A stretch of 64,000 nucleotides of DNA, taken from the NCBI RefSeq assembly GCF_041146395.1, contig NW_027182937.1:312501-376500 (forward strand), in the 5' to 3' direction. This stretch comes from Eulemur rufifrons. Its lineage: Eukaryota > Chordata > Mammalia > Primates > Lemuridae. Each line of letters starts with the position of its first letter. Position 1 is the first letter of the stretch. Position numbers and translations under genes: made by a program. The notes beneath the pieces were generated by a model. The model saw nothing but the letters and a program-made list of their open reading frames with translations, was not told the DNA's origin and did not search any database. Of this stretch, positions 37,135 to 49,723 are shown piece after piece.

Positions 37135-39016
37135 TTGTTTATGCTTAGCGCACGGGCCCTGTCTGCATTAGGCGGGCGGGGGGAGTTTAGGGGGCTGGGA
37201 TTGTACCCGGGAACCCACTCTATCATACTCTGGGTATCGGCCCGTGGGTTTCATGCAGGACACAGTGGTAGAGCCTCCTTTCACGCATGGCATGGGAGGA
37301 TTGCAGGCTTTCTAAACTCTAAGAAAGCAAGAAGTCTGAGAATTAGATTTAGGGTTAGGATTCTGGTTAGGGTTAAGGATGAAGTTTAGTGTTAGGGTGA
37401 GGGCTTAGGGTTAGGGATTAGGGTTAGGGTTAAATGTTACTCTTAGGTTTAACGGTTACACTTTGGTTTAGGGTTGAGGTTTACGGTTAGGGTTAAGATG
37501 ACGGATTAGGGTTTGGTACAGGGTTAGGGTTAAGTGTTAGGTTTAGGGTTGAAGATTAGGATTAGGGTTAGGATTAAAGGTTAGCGTGAGAGTTAACGAT
37601 TAGGGTTAAGGTTAAGTGTTATGGTTTAGGGTTAGCGTTAGGGTTAGGGTTAGGGTTAGTTTTAGGGTTAGAGTTATGTGCTATGGTTTGTGTTAGAGGT
37701 TACGTTTAGGTTTACTGGTCACGGTTAGGGTTACGTTTAGGGGGTAGCATTAGGGTTAGGGTTAGGGTTAAGGGATAGGATTACGGTTAAGTGTTGGGCT
37801 TAGGGTTAGGGTTTAATGTTAGGTTTATCATTAAGGATTAGGGTTAGAATCAGGGTTAAATGCTTGGGTGCGGGTAAAGGTTAGGGTGAGGGTTAAGGTT
37901 CACGGATAGGGTTAGTGTTAAGGGTTACGGGTAGGTTTAGGGTTCAGGGTTAGTGTTAGCATTAGTGCTTAAGGTTAGGATTAGGCGGTAGGTTAGATTT
38001 AGCGTTAGATCTAGGCGTTAGGGTAAGGGCTTGCGTTAGGGTTAAGAGATAGCGTTAGGTTTAATGTTTAGGATTAGGGTTAGGGTTTGGGGTTAAAATA
38101 AGTGTTAGGGGTTAGGTTTAAGGATCCAAGGTTAGGGTTATTTTTAGCTGTAGTCTTAGGGTAAGGGATAAGGGATCCCATTAGCATTAAGGGTCTTCCT
38201 TACTGTAGGGTTAAGGGTTAGGCTTAGAGTTAAAGGTTAAGGTTAGGGTCAGTGTTAAGATTTAGGGTGAGGGTTAACGGTTAGGGTAAAAGTTAAGCGT
38301 TAGGGTTAGGGATTAGTGATTAGGGTTTTTGGTTAGTGTTCGGGTTAGCGGCTAGGAGTTAGTGTTTTATGAAGGGGTATGGTTAGAATTAGGATTGGGG
38401 TTAGAGTTAGGGTGAGGTATAGGGGTTAGGTTTAGGGGTTAGTTTTAGGGTAAAAGGATAGGATTAGGGTTACGGGTTGGACGTAGGTTTAGGTTTAAAG
38501 TTAACTGCTAGGGTTAAGGATAGGGTTCAGGGTTATCTTTAGGGGTTCTGGTTAGGGTTAGGTGTTAGGTTAGTGTCAGGGTTAGGTCTAGTCGTGAGGG
38601 TAAGGTTTAGGGTTAGCTTTAAGAGCTAGGGTTAGGTTTAATGGTAAGGATTAGGATTAGGGTTAAGGGTTAGGGTAAGGCTTAGGGGTTAGGGTGAAGG
38701 GTTAGGGTCAAGGGTTAGGGTTTTTGTTAGGCATAGCGTTGGGGTTAGATGTAAGGTTACTGTCAGTGTTAGGGTTGTAGGTAGGGTTACCGTTAGGGTT
38801 AGCGGTTTAGAATTAGGATTAGCGATTAGGTGTCACAGTGATGACTAGGAGATAGGGTTAGAATTATGGGATGGGGTTGTTCTCAGGAAATGGGTTATGC
38901 ATTAACGTTAGGATAAGAGGTTAAAGTTAGGCGCACGGTGAGGTTTACGTGTTAAGGGGAGAAATAGGAACAGGGTTGGGTGTTATGTTCAGGGTTAGGG
39001 TTATCTGTTAAAGGTA
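37135..39016 (+). repeat. Satellite unit U20 (1882 bp)
   Basis: Complete, C-type. Core reads GGTATCGGCCC, destroying the second GGGCCC; shared only with U21, suggesting one is a copy of the other. Confidence 0.9.
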
Positions 39017-39499
39017 TTGTTTATGCTTAGCGCACGGGCCCTGTCTGCATTAGGCGGGCGGGGGGAGTTTAGGGGGCTGGGATTGTACCCGGGAACCCAC
39101 TCTATCATACTCTGGGTATCGGCCCGTGGGTTTCATGCAGGACACAGTGGTAGAGCCTCCTTTCACACAAGGCATGGGAGGATTGCAGGCTTTCTAAACT
39201 CTAAGAAAGTAAGAAGTCTGAGAATTAGATTTAGGGTTAGGATTCTGGTTAGGGTTAAGGATGAAGTTTAGTGTTAGGGTCAGGTCTTAGGGTTAGGGAA
39301 TAGGGGTAGGGTTAAAGGTTACTCTTAGGTTTAACGGTTACACTTTGGTTTAGGTTTGAGTTTTACCGTTAGGGTTAAGATGAGGGGTTAGGGTTTGGTA
39401 CAGGGTTAGGGTTAAGTGTTAGGTTTAGGGTTGAAGATTAGGATTAGGGTTAGGATTAAAGGTTAGCGTGAGAGTTAACGCTTAGGGTTAAGGTTAAGA

Positions 39500-39530
<31 letters not shown>

Positions 39531-40888
39531 TTTAGGGTTAGAGTTATGTGCTATGGTTTGTGTTAGAAGTTAGGGTTAGGTTTACTGGTCATGGTTAGGG
39601 TTACGTTTAGGGGTTATCATTAGGGTTAGGGTTAGGGTTAAGGGATAGGATTAGGGTTAAGTGTTGGGCTTAGGTTTAGGGTTTAGTGTTAAGGTTAGCA
39701 TTAAGGATTAGGGTTAGGGTCAGGGTTAAAGGCTTGGGTGCGGGTAATAGTTAGGGTCAGGGTTTAGGTTCACGGATAGGGTTAGTGTTAAGGGTTACGG
39801 GTAGGTTTAGGGTTCAGGGTTAGTGTTAGCATTAGGGCTTAAGGTTAGGATTAGGCGGTACATTAGATTTAGGGTTAGATCTATGCGTTAGGGTAAGGGC
39901 TAGCGTTAGGGTTAAGAGATAGGGTTAGGTTTAATGCTTAGGATTAGGGTTAGGGTTTGGGGTTAAAGTAAGTGTTAGGGGTTAGGTTTAAGGATCCAAG
40001 GTTAGGGTTATTTTTAGCTGTAGTGTTAGGGTTAGGGATAAGGGATCCCCCTAGCATTAAGGGTCCTCCTTACTGTAGGGTTAAGGGTTAGGCTTAGAGT
40101 TAAAGTTTAAGGTTAGGGTCAGTGTTAAGATTTAGGGTGAGGGTTAACGGTTAGGGTAAAGGTTAAGCGTTAGGGTTAGGGATTAGTGATTAGGGTTTTT
40201 GGTTAGTGTTAGGGTTAGCGGTTAGGAGTTAGTGTTTTATGAAGGGGTATGGTTAGAATTAGGATTGGGGTTAGAGTTAGGGTGAGGTATAGGTGATAGG
40301 TTTAGGGGTTAGATTTAGAGTAAAAGGATAGGATTAGGGTTACGGGTTGGGCTTAGGTTTAGGGTTAAAGTTTACTGCTAGGGTTAGGGAAAGGGTTCAG
40401 GGTTAGCTTTAGGGGTTCTGGTTAGGGTTAGGTGTTAGGTTAGTGTCAGGGTTAGGTCTAGTCGTGAGGGTAAGGTTTAGGGATAGCTTTAAGAGCTAGG
40501 GTTAGGTTTAATTGTTAGGATTAGGATTAGGGTTAAGGGTTAGGGTAAGGCTTAGGGGTTAGGGTGAAGGGTTAGGGTCAAGGGTTAGGGTTTTTGTTAG
40601 GCATAGCGTTGGGGTTAGAAGTAAGGGTTACTGTCAGTGTTAGGGTTGTAGGTAGGGTTACGGTTAGGGTTAGCGGTTTAGAATTAGGGTTAGGGATTAG
40701 GTGTCACAGTGATGACTAGGAGATAGGGTTAGAATTATGGGATAGGGGTTGTTCTCAGGAAATGGGTTATGCATTAACGTTAGGATAAGAGGTTAAAGTT
40801 AGGCGCACGGTGAGGTTTACGTGTTAAGGGGAGAAATAGGAACAGGGTTGGGTGTTAAGTTCAGGGTTAGGGTTATCTGTTAAAGGTA
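39017..40888 (+). repeat. Satellite unit U21 (1872 bp)
   Basis: Complete, C-type, with the GGTATCGGCCC variant of U20 and an added CACACAAGGCATGG change in the core. Confidence 0.9.
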
Positions 40889-42766
40889 TTGTTTATGCTT
40901 AGCACACCGGCCCTGTCTGCATTAGGCGGGCGGGGGGAGTTTAGGGGGCTGGGATTGTACCCGGGAACCCACTCTATCATACTCTCGGTATGGGCCCGTG
41001 GGTTTCATGCAGGACACAGTGGTAGAGCCTCCTTGCACGCATGGCATGGGAGGATTGCAGGCTTTCTAAACTCTAAGAAAGCAAGAAATCTGAGAATTAG
41101 ATTTAGGGTAAGGATTCTGGTTAGGGTTATGGATGAAGTTTAGTGTTAGGGTGAGGGCTTAGGGTTAGGGATTAGGGTTAGGGTTAAAGGTTACTCTTAG
41201 GTTTAACGGTTACACTTTGGTTTAGGGTTGAGGTTTACTGTTAGGTTTAAGATGAGGGGTTAGGGTTTGGTACAGGGTTAGGGTTAAGTGTTAGGTTTAG
41301 GGTTGAAGAAATGGATTAGAGTTAGGATTAAAGGGTAGTGTGAGAGTTAACGCTTAGGGTTAAGGTTAAGAGTTAGGGTTTAGGGTTAGGGTTAGGGTTA
41401 GGGTTAGTTTTAGGGTTAGAGTTATGTGCTATGTTTTGTGTTAGAGGTTAGGGTTAGGTTTACTGGTCACGGTTAGGGTTACGTTTAGGGGGTATCCTTA
41501 GGGTTAGGGTTAGGGTTAAGGGATAGGTTTAGGGTTAAGTGTTGGGCTTAGGGTTATGGTTTAGTGTTAGTTTTATCATTAAGGATTAGGGTTAGAATCA
41601 GGGTTAAATGCTTGGGTGCGGGTTATGGTTAGGGTCAGGTTTAAGGTTCACGGATAGGGTTAGTGTTAAGGGTTACGGGTAGGTTTAGGGTTCAGGGTTA
41701 GTGTTAGCATTAGGGCTTAAGGTTAGGATTAGGCGGTGGGTTAGATTTAGGGATAGATGTAGGCGTTAGGGTAAGGGCTAGCGTTAGGGTTAAGAGATAG
41801 GGTTAGGTTTAATGCTTAGGATTAGGGTTAGGGTTTGGGGTTAAAGTAAGTGTTAGGGGTTAGGTTTAAGGATCCAAGGTTAGGGTTATTTTTAGCTGTA
41901 GTGTTAGGGTTAGGGATAAGGGATCCCATTAGCATTAAGGGTCTTCCTTCCTGTAGGGTTAAGAGTTAGGCTTAGAGTTAAAGGTTAAGGTTAGGGTCAG
42001 TGTTAAGATTTAGGGTGAGGGTTAACGGTTAGGGTAAAGGTTAAGCGTTAGGGTTAGAGATTAGTCATTAGGGTTTTTGGTTAGTGTTCGGGTTAGCGGT
42101 TAGGAGTTAGTGTTTTATGAAGGGGTATGGTTAGAATTAGGATTGGGGTTAGAGTTAGGGTGAGGTATAGGGGTTAGGTTTAGGGGTTAGTTTTAGGGTA
42201 AAAGGATAGGATTAGGGTTACGGGTTGGGCTTAGGTTTAGGGTGAAAGTTTACTGCTAGGGTTAGGGATAGGGTTCAGGGTTAGCTTTAGGGGTTCTGGT
42301 TAGGGTTAGGTGTTAGGTTAGTGTCAGGGTTAGGTCTAGTCGTGAGGGTAAGGTTTAGGGTTAGCTTTAAGAGCTAGGGTTAGGTTTAATGGTTAGGATT
42401 AGGATTAGGGTTAAGGGTTAGGATAAGGCTTAGGGGTTAGGGTGAAGGGTTAGGGTCAAGGGTTAGGGTTTTTGTTAGGCATAGCGTTGGGGTTAGAAGT
42501 AAGGGTTACTGTCAGTGTTAGGGTTGTAGGTAGGGTTACGGTTAGGGTTAGCGGTTTAGATTTAGGGTTAGGGATTAGGTGTCACAGTGATGACTAGGAG
42601 ATAGGGTTAGAATTATGGGATAGGGGTTGTTCTCAGGAAATGGGTTATGCATTAACGTTAGGATAAGAGGTTAAAGTTAGGCGCACGGTGAGCTTTACGT
42701 GTTAAGGGGAGAAATAGGAACTGGGTTGGGTGTTATGTTCAGGGTTAGGGTTATCTGTTAAAGGTA
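40889..42766 (+). repeat. Satellite unit U22 (1878 bp)
   Basis: Complete, C-type, intact core frame. Contains GAAGAAATGGATTAG near 41306, a variant shared with the distant U27. Confidence 0.9.
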
Positions 42767-44605
42767 TTGTTTATGCTTAGCGCATGGGCCCTGTCTGCAT
42801 TAGGCGGGCTGGGGGAGTTTAGGGGGCTGGGATTGTACCCGGGAACCCACTCTATCATACTCTGGGTATGGGCCCGTGGGTTTCATGCAGGACACAGTGG
42901 TAGAGCCTCCTTTCACGCATGGCATGGGAGGATTGCAGGCTTTCTAAACTCTAAGAAAGCAAGAAGTCTGAGAATTAGATTTAGGGTTAGGATTCTGGTT
43001 AGGGTTAAGGATGAAGTTTAGTGTTAGGGTGAGGGCTTAGGGTTAGGGATTAGGGTTAGGGTTAAAGGTTACTCTTAGGTTTCACGGTTACACTTTGGTT
43101 TAGGGTTGAGGTTTACGGTAAGGGTTAAGATGAGGGGTTAGGGTTTGGTACAGGGTTAGGGTTAAGTTTTAGGTTTAGGGTTGAAGATTAGGATTAGGGT
43201 TAGGATTAAAGTTTAGCATGAGAGTTAACGCTTGGATTACGGTTAAGAGTTGTGGTTTAGGGTTAGGGTTAGGGTTAGTTTTAGGGTTAGAGTTATGTGC
43301 TATGGTTTGTGTTAGAGGTTAGGGTTAGGTTTACTGGTCATGGTTAGGGTTATGTTTAGGGGTTAGCATTAGGGTTAGGGCTAGGGTTAGGGTTAAGGGA
43401 TAGGATTAGGGTTAAGTGTTGGGCTTAGGGTTAGGGTTTAGTGTTAAGGTTAGCATTAAGGATTAGAGTTAGGGTCAGGGTTAAATGCTTGGGTGCGGGT
43501 AATGGTTAGGGTCAGGGTTTAGGTTTACGGATAGGGTTACTGTTAAGGGTTACGGGTAGGTTTAGGGTTCAGGGTTACTGTTAGCATTAGGCGGTAGGTT
43601 AGATTTAGGGTTAGATCTAGGCGTTAGGGTAAGGGCTAGCGTTAGGGTTAAGAGATAGGGTTAGGTTTAATGCTTAGGATTAGGGTTAGGGTTTGGGGTT
43701 AAAGTAAGTGTTAGGGGTTAGGTTTAAGGATCCAAGGTTAGGGTTATTTTTAGCTGTAGTGTTAGGGTTAGGGATAAGGGATCCCATTAGCATTAAGGGT
43801 CTTCCTTACTGTAGGGTTAAGGGTTAGGCTTAGAGTTAAGGTTAAGATTTAGGGTGAGGGTTAATGGTTAGGGTAAAGGTTAAGCGTTAGGTTTAGGGAT
43901 TAGTGATTAGGGTTTTTGGTTAGTGTTAGGGTTAGCGGTTAGGAGTTAGTGTTTTATGAAGGGGTATGGTTAGAATTAGGATTGGGGTTAGAGTTAGGGT
44001 GAGGTATAGGGGTTAGGTTTAGGGGTTAGTTTTAGGGTAAAAGGATATTATTAGGGTTACGGGTTCGGCTTAGGTTTAGGGTTAAAGTTTCGTGCTGGAG
44101 TTAGGGATAGGGTTCAGGGTTAGCTTTAGGGGTTCTGGTTAGGGTTAGGTGTTAGGTTAATGTCAGGGTTAGGTCTAGTCGTGAGGGTAAGGTTTAGGGT
44201 TAGCTTTAAGAGCTAGGGTTAGGTTTAATGGTTAGGATTAGGATTAGGGTTAAGGGTTAGGGTAAGGCTTAGGGGTTAGGGTGAAGGGTTAGGGTCAAGG
44301 GTTAGGGTTTTTGTTAGGCATAGCGTTGGGGTTAGAAGTAAGGGTTACTGTCAGTGTTAGGGTTGTAGGTAGGGTTACGGTTAGGGTTAGCGGTTTAGAA
44401 TTAGGGTTAGGTATTAGGAGTCACAGTGATGACTAGGAGATAGGGTTAGAATTATGGGATAGGGGTTGTTCTCAGGAAATGGGTTATGCATTAACGTTAG
44501 GATAAAAGGTTAAAGTTAGGCGCACGGTGAGGTTTACGTGTTAAGGGGAGAAATAGGAACAGGGTTGGGTGTTATGTTCAGGGTTAGGGTTATCTGTTAA
44601 AGGTA
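42767..44605 (+). repeat. Satellite unit U23 (1839 bp)
   Basis: C-type, intact core frame. Two small deletions explain the short length: one near 43588 (GTTAGCATTAG joined to GCGGTAGG) and one near 43837 (GAGTTAAGGTTAAGATTTAG). Confidence 0.9.
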
Positions 44606-46515
44606 TTGTTTATGCTTAGCGCACGGGCCCTGTCTGCATTAGGCGTGCGGGGGGAGTTTAGGGGGCTGGGATTGTACCCGGGAACCCACTCTATAATACT
44701 CTGGGTTTGGGCCCGTGGGTTTCATGCAGGACACAGTGGTAGAGCCTCCTTTCACGCATGGCATGGGAGGATTGCAGGCTTTCTAAACTCTAAGAAAGCA
44801 AGAAGGCTGAGAATTAGATTTAGGGTTAGCATTCTGGTTAGGGTTCAGGATGAAGTTTAGTGTTAGGGTGAGGGCTTAGGGTTAGGGATTAGGGTTAGGG
44901 TTAAAGGTTACTCTTAGGTTTAACGGTTACACTTTGGTTTAGGATTGAGGTTTACGGTTAGGGTTAAGATGAGGGGTTAGGGTTTGGTACAGGGTTAGGG
45001 TTAAGTGTTAGGTTTAGGGTTGAAGATTAGGATTAGGGTTAGGATTAAAGGTTAGCGTGAGAGTTAACGGTTAGGGTTAAGGTTAAGAGTTACGGTTTAG
45101 GGTTATGGTTAGGGTTAGGGTTAGTTTTAGGGTCAGAGTTATGTGCTATGGTTTGTGTTAGAGGTTAGGGTTAGGTTTACTGGTCACGGTTAAGGTTATG
45201 TTTAGGGGGTAGCATTAGGGTTAGGGTTAGGGTTAAGGGATAGGATTAGGGATAAGTGTTGGGCTTAGGGTTAGGGTTTAGTGTTAGGGTTAGCATTAAG
45301 GATTAGGATTAGGGGCAGGGTTAAATGCTTGGGTGCGGGTAATGGTTAGGGTCAGATTTAAGGTTCACGGATAGGGTTAGTGTTAAGGGTTACGGGTAGG
45401 TTTAGGGTTCAGGATTAGTGTTAGCATTAGGGCTTAAGGTTAGGATAAGGCGGTAGGTTAGATTCAGGGTTAGATCTAGGCGTTAGTGTAAGGGCTAGCG
45501 TTAGGGTTAAGAGATAGGCTTAGGTTTAATGCTTAGGATTAGGGTTAGGGTTTTGGGTTAAAGTAAATGTTAGGGGTTAGGTTTAAGGATCCAAGGTTAG
45601 GGTTATTTTTAGCTGTAGTGTTAGGGTTAGGGATAAGGGATCCCATTAGCATTAAGGGTCTTCCTTACTGTAGGGTTAAGGGTTAGGCTTAGAGTTAAAG
45701 GTTAAGGTTAGGGTCAGTGTTAAGATTTAGGGTGAGGGTTAATGGTTAGGGTAAAGGTTAAGCGTTAGGGTTAGGGATTCGTGATTAGGGTTTTTGGTTA
45801 GTGTTAGGGTTAGCGGTTAGGAGTTAGTGTTTTATGAAGGGGTATGGTTAGAATTAGGATTGGGGTTAGAGTTAGGGTGAGGTATAGGGGTTAGGTTTAG
45901 GGGTTAGTTTTAGGGTAAAAGGATAGGATTAGGGTTACGGGTTGGGATTAGGTTTAGGGTTAAAGTTTACTGCTAGGGTTAGGGAAAGGGTTCAGGGTTA
46001 GCTTTAGGGGTTCTGGTTAGGGTTAGGTGTTAGGTTAGTGTCAGGGTTAGGTCTAGTCGTGAGGGTAAGGTTTAGGGTTAGCTTTAAGAGCTAGGGTTAG
46101 GTTTAATGGTTAGGATTAGGATTAGGGTTAAGGGTTAGGGTAAGGTTTAGGGGTTAGGGTGAAGGGTTAGGGTAAGGCTTAGGGGTTAGGGTGAAGGGTT
46201 AGGGTCAAGGGTTAGGGTTTTTGTTAGGCATAGCGTTGGGGTTAGAAGTAAGGGTTACTGTCAGTGTTAGGGTTGTAGGTAGGGTTCCGGGTAGGGTTAG
46301 CAGTTTAGAATTAGGGTTAGGGATTAGGTGTCACAGTGATGACTAGGAGATAGGGTTAGAATTATGGGATAGGGGATGTTCTCAGGAAATGGGTTCTGCA
46401 TTAACGTTAGGATAAGAGGTTAAAGTTAGGCGCACGGTGAGGTTTACGTGTTAAGGGGAGAAATAGGAACAGGGTTGGGTGTTATGTTCAGGGTTAGGGT
46501 TATCTGTTAAAGGTA
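44606..46515 (+). repeat. Satellite unit U24 (1910 bp)
   Basis: C-type, intact core frame. A tandem duplication of about 32 bases near 46141-46204 (two copies of a TAAGG(T/C)TTAGGGGTTAGG step) accounts for the extra length. Confidence 0.9.
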
Positions 46516-46998
46516 TTGTTTATGCTTAGCGCACGGGCCCTGTCTGCAGTAGGCGGGCGGGGGGAGTTTAGGGGGCTGGGATTGTACCCGGGAACCCACT
46601 CTATCATACTCTGGGTATGGGCCCGTGGGTTTCATGCAGGACACAGTGGTAGAGCCTCCTTTCACGCATGGCATGGGAGGATTGCAGGCTTTCTAAACTC
46701 TAAGAAAGCAAGAAGTCTGAGAATTAGATTTAGGGTTAGGATTCTGGTTAGGGTTAAGGATGAAGTTTAGTGTTAGGGTGAGGGCTTAGGGTTAGGGATT
46801 AGGGTTAGGGTTAAAGGTTACTCTTAGGTTTAACGGTTACACTTTGGTTTAGGGTTGAGGTTTACGGTTAGGGTTAAGATGAGGGGTTAGGGTTTGGTAC
46901 AGGTTTAGGGTTAAGTGTTAGGTTTAGGGTTGAAGATTAGGATTAGGGTTAGGATTAAAGGTTAGCGTGAGAGTTAACGCTTAGCGTTAAGGTTAAGA

Positions 46999-47029
<31 letters not shown>

Positions 47030-49368
47030 TTTAGGGTTAGAGTTAAGTGCTATGGTTTGTGTTAGAGGTAAGGGTTAGGTTTACTGGTCACGGTTAGGGT
47101 TATGTTTAGGGGTTAGCATTAGTTTTAGGGTTAGGGTTAAGGGATAGGATTAGGGATAAGTGTTGGGCTTAGGGTTAGGGTTTAGTGTTAGGGTTAGCAT
47201 TAAGGATTAGGGTTAGGGTCAGGGTTAAATGCTTGGGTGCGGGTAATGGTTAGGGTCAGGGTGAAGGTTCACGGATAGGGTTAGTGTTAAGGGTTACGGG
47301 TAGGTTTAGGGTTCAGGATTAGTGTTAGCATTAGGGCTTAAGGTTAGGATTAGGCGGTAGGTTAGATTTAGGGTTAGATCTAGTCGTTAGGGTAAGGGCT
47401 AGCGTTAGGGTTAAGAGATAGGTTTAGGTTTAATGCTTAGGATTAGGCTTAGGGTTTGGGGTTAAAGTAAGTGTTAGGGGTTAGGTTTAAGGATCCAAGG
47501 TTAGGGTTATTTTTAGCTGTAGTGTTAGGGTTAGGGATAAGGGATCCCATTAGCATTAAGGGTCTTCCTTACTGTAGGGTTAAGGGTTAGCCTTAGAGTT
47601 AAAGGTTAAGGTTAGGGTCAGTGTTAAGATTTAGGGTGAGGGTTAACGGTCAGGGTAAAGGTTAAGTGTTAGGGTTAGGGATTAGTGATTATGGTTTTTG
47701 GTTAGTGTTAGGGTTAGCGGTTAGGAGTTAGTGTTTTATGAAGGGGTATGGTTAGAATTAGGATTGGGGTTAGAGTTAGGGTGAGGTATAGGGGTTAGGT
47801 TTAGGGGTTACTTTTAGGATAAAAGGATAGGATTAGGGTTATAGGTAGGGCTTAGGTTTAGGGTTAAAGTTTACTGCTGGGGTTAGGCATAGGGTTCAGG
47901 GTTAGCTTTAGGGGTTCTTGTTAGGGTTTGGTGTTAGGTTAGTGTCAGTGTTAGGTCTAGTCGTGAGGGTAAGGTTTAGGGTTAGCTTTAAGAGCTAGGG
48001 TTAGGGTTGGTTTTAGGGTTAGAGTTATGTGCTATGGTTTGTGTTAGAGGTTAGGGTTAGGTTTACTGGTCACGGTTAGGGTTACGTTTAGGAGGTAGCA
48101 TTAGGGTTATGGTTAGGGTTACGGTTAAGGGATAGGATTAGGGTTAAGTGTTGGGCTTAGGGTTAGGGTTTAGTGTTAAGGTTAGCATTAAGGATTAGGG
48201 TTAGTGTCAGGGTTAAATGCTTGGGTGCGGGTAATGGTTAGGGTCAGGGTTAAGGTTCACGGATAGGGTTAGTGTTAAGGGTTACGGGTAGGTTTAGGGT
48301 TCAGGGTTAGTGTTAGCATTAGGGCTTAAGGTTAGGATTAGGCGGTAGGTTAGATTTAGGGTTAGATCTAGGCGTTAGGGTAAGGGCTAGCGTTAGGGTT
48401 AAGGGATAAGGTTAGGTTTAATGCTTAGGATTAGGGTTAGGGTTTGGGGTTAAAGTAAGTGTTAGGGGTTAGGTTTAAGGATCCAAGGTTAGGGTTATTT
48501 TTAGCTGTAGTGTTAGGGTTAGGGATAAGGGATCCCATTAGCATTAAGGGTCTTCCTTACTGTAGGGTTAAGGGTTAGGCTTAGAGTTAAAGGTTAAGGT
48601 TAGGGTCAGTGTTAAGATTTAGGGTGAGGGTTAACGGTTAGGGTAAAGGTTAAGCGTTAGGGTTAGGGATTAGTGATTAGGGTTTTTGGTTAGTGTTAGG
48701 GTTAGCGGTTAGGAGTTAGTGTTTTATGAAGGGGTATGGTTAGAATTAGGATTGGGGTTAGAGTTAGGGTGAGGTATAGGGGTTAGGTTTAGGGGTTAGT
48801 TTTAGGGTAAAAGGATAGGATTAGGGTTACGGGTTGGGCTTAGGTTTAGGGTTAAAGTTTACTGCTGGGGTTAGGGATAGGGTTCAGGGTTAGCTTCAGG
48901 GGTTCTGGTTAGTGTTAGGTGTTAGGTTAGTGTCAGGGTTAGGTCTAGTCGTGAGGGTAAGGTTTAGGGTTAGCTTTAAGAGCTAGGGTTAGGTTTAATG
49001 GTTAGGATTAGGATTAGGGTTAAGGGTTAGGGTAAGGCTTAGGAGTTAGGGTGAAGGGTTAGGGTCAAGGGTTAGCGTTTTTGTTAGGCATAGCGTTGGG
49101 GTTAGAAGTAAGGGTTACTGTCAGTGTTAGAGTTGTAGGTAGGGTTACCGTTAGGGTTAGCGGTTTAGAATTAGGGTTAGGGATTAGGTGTCACAGTGAT
49201 GACTAGGAGATAGGGTTAGAATTATGGGATAGGGGTTGTTCTCAGGAAATGGGTATGCTTTAACATTAGCATAAGAGGTTAAAGTTAGGAGCACGGTCAG
49301 GTTTACGTGTTAAGGTGAGAAATAGGAACAGGGTTGGGTGTTATGTTCGGGGTTCGGGTTATCTGTTT
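46516..49368 (+). repeat. Satellite unit U25, one and a half units (2853 bp)
   Basis: C-type, intact core frame. At about 48000-48015 it makes the same backward jump as U11 (AGAGCTAGGGTTAGGG joined to TTTTAGGGTTAGAG). The unit ends at GGGTTATCTGTT, six bases before the next core start should be, where the L1 island begins. Confidence 0.9.
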
Positions 49369-49723
49369 TGTTTTTTTTTTCCTTTTTTTTTTATTTAATT
49401 TTACAGAATCAAAGAGTCTAACAGTATATCTTGTTAGATACAGTATGTCCTCATAATGTATACATTATTTCTTGTACAATGATATGAAATAATATGGGAA
49501 ATGTTCATGATAAATTATTAAGTGAACAGTGCAAGTTAAAAACAATAGTTTCATATTTTTTTCCCCACCCCCCCTTTCCCGAGTCAGCACCTTCAAGTGT
49601 TACCACTCCCCAAACGGTGCGCAATGCACTCATTGTGTAGGCATACCCCCATCCCCTCCCCCACCCCCCACCTCAGTCTGATGTCCAATTGGTGTCGTTT
49701 CCAGATTTGTATTTAGGTGATGA
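49369..49723 (-). other. 3' UTR and A-tail of L1-A
   Basis: Follows the ORF2 stop. Contains the G-rich polypurine tract typical of L1 3' UTRs. After ACTGTTAG (minus strand) it has about 25 further bases before the A-tail that L1-B lacks. Confidence 0.85.
49418..49675. repeat. Inverted repeat, left arm (L1 3' UTR)
   Basis: 258 bases that match 51472-51728 in reverse complement with two substitutions and one T/A-run length change. The arms are separated by about 1.8 kb. Confidence 0.95.

Larger units (their letters stand above)
1..49368 (+). repeat. Telomere-like satellite array, left block (units U0-U25)
   Basis: Seen: head-to-tail units of about 1.87 kb, all with the TTAGGG strand on plus and no inversion. 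Taking the core start as base 0, a typical unit runs: GC-rich core (0-210); telomere-like repeats with an AGCGT...ACGCT inverted repeat near 450; short perfect TTAGGG runs near 490 and 610; a conserved GTGCTATGGTTTGTGTTAGA segment near 530; an AAATGCTTGGGTGCGGG segment near 710; a GGATCC-like pair (AAGGATCCAAGG near 975, GGGATCCCATTAGC near 1025); GTGTCACAGTGATGACTAGG near 1685; and CAGGAAATGGGTTATGC near 1740. The TRF1-type motif YTAGGGTTR recurs throughout (established consensus). Inference: interstitial or subtelomeric satellite descended from telomeric DNA. I do not recognise the family by name. Unit entries below use the core start as their left edge; A-type and C-type refer to ATTATGG or ATTCTGG about 210 bases into the unit. 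Confidence 0.95.
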
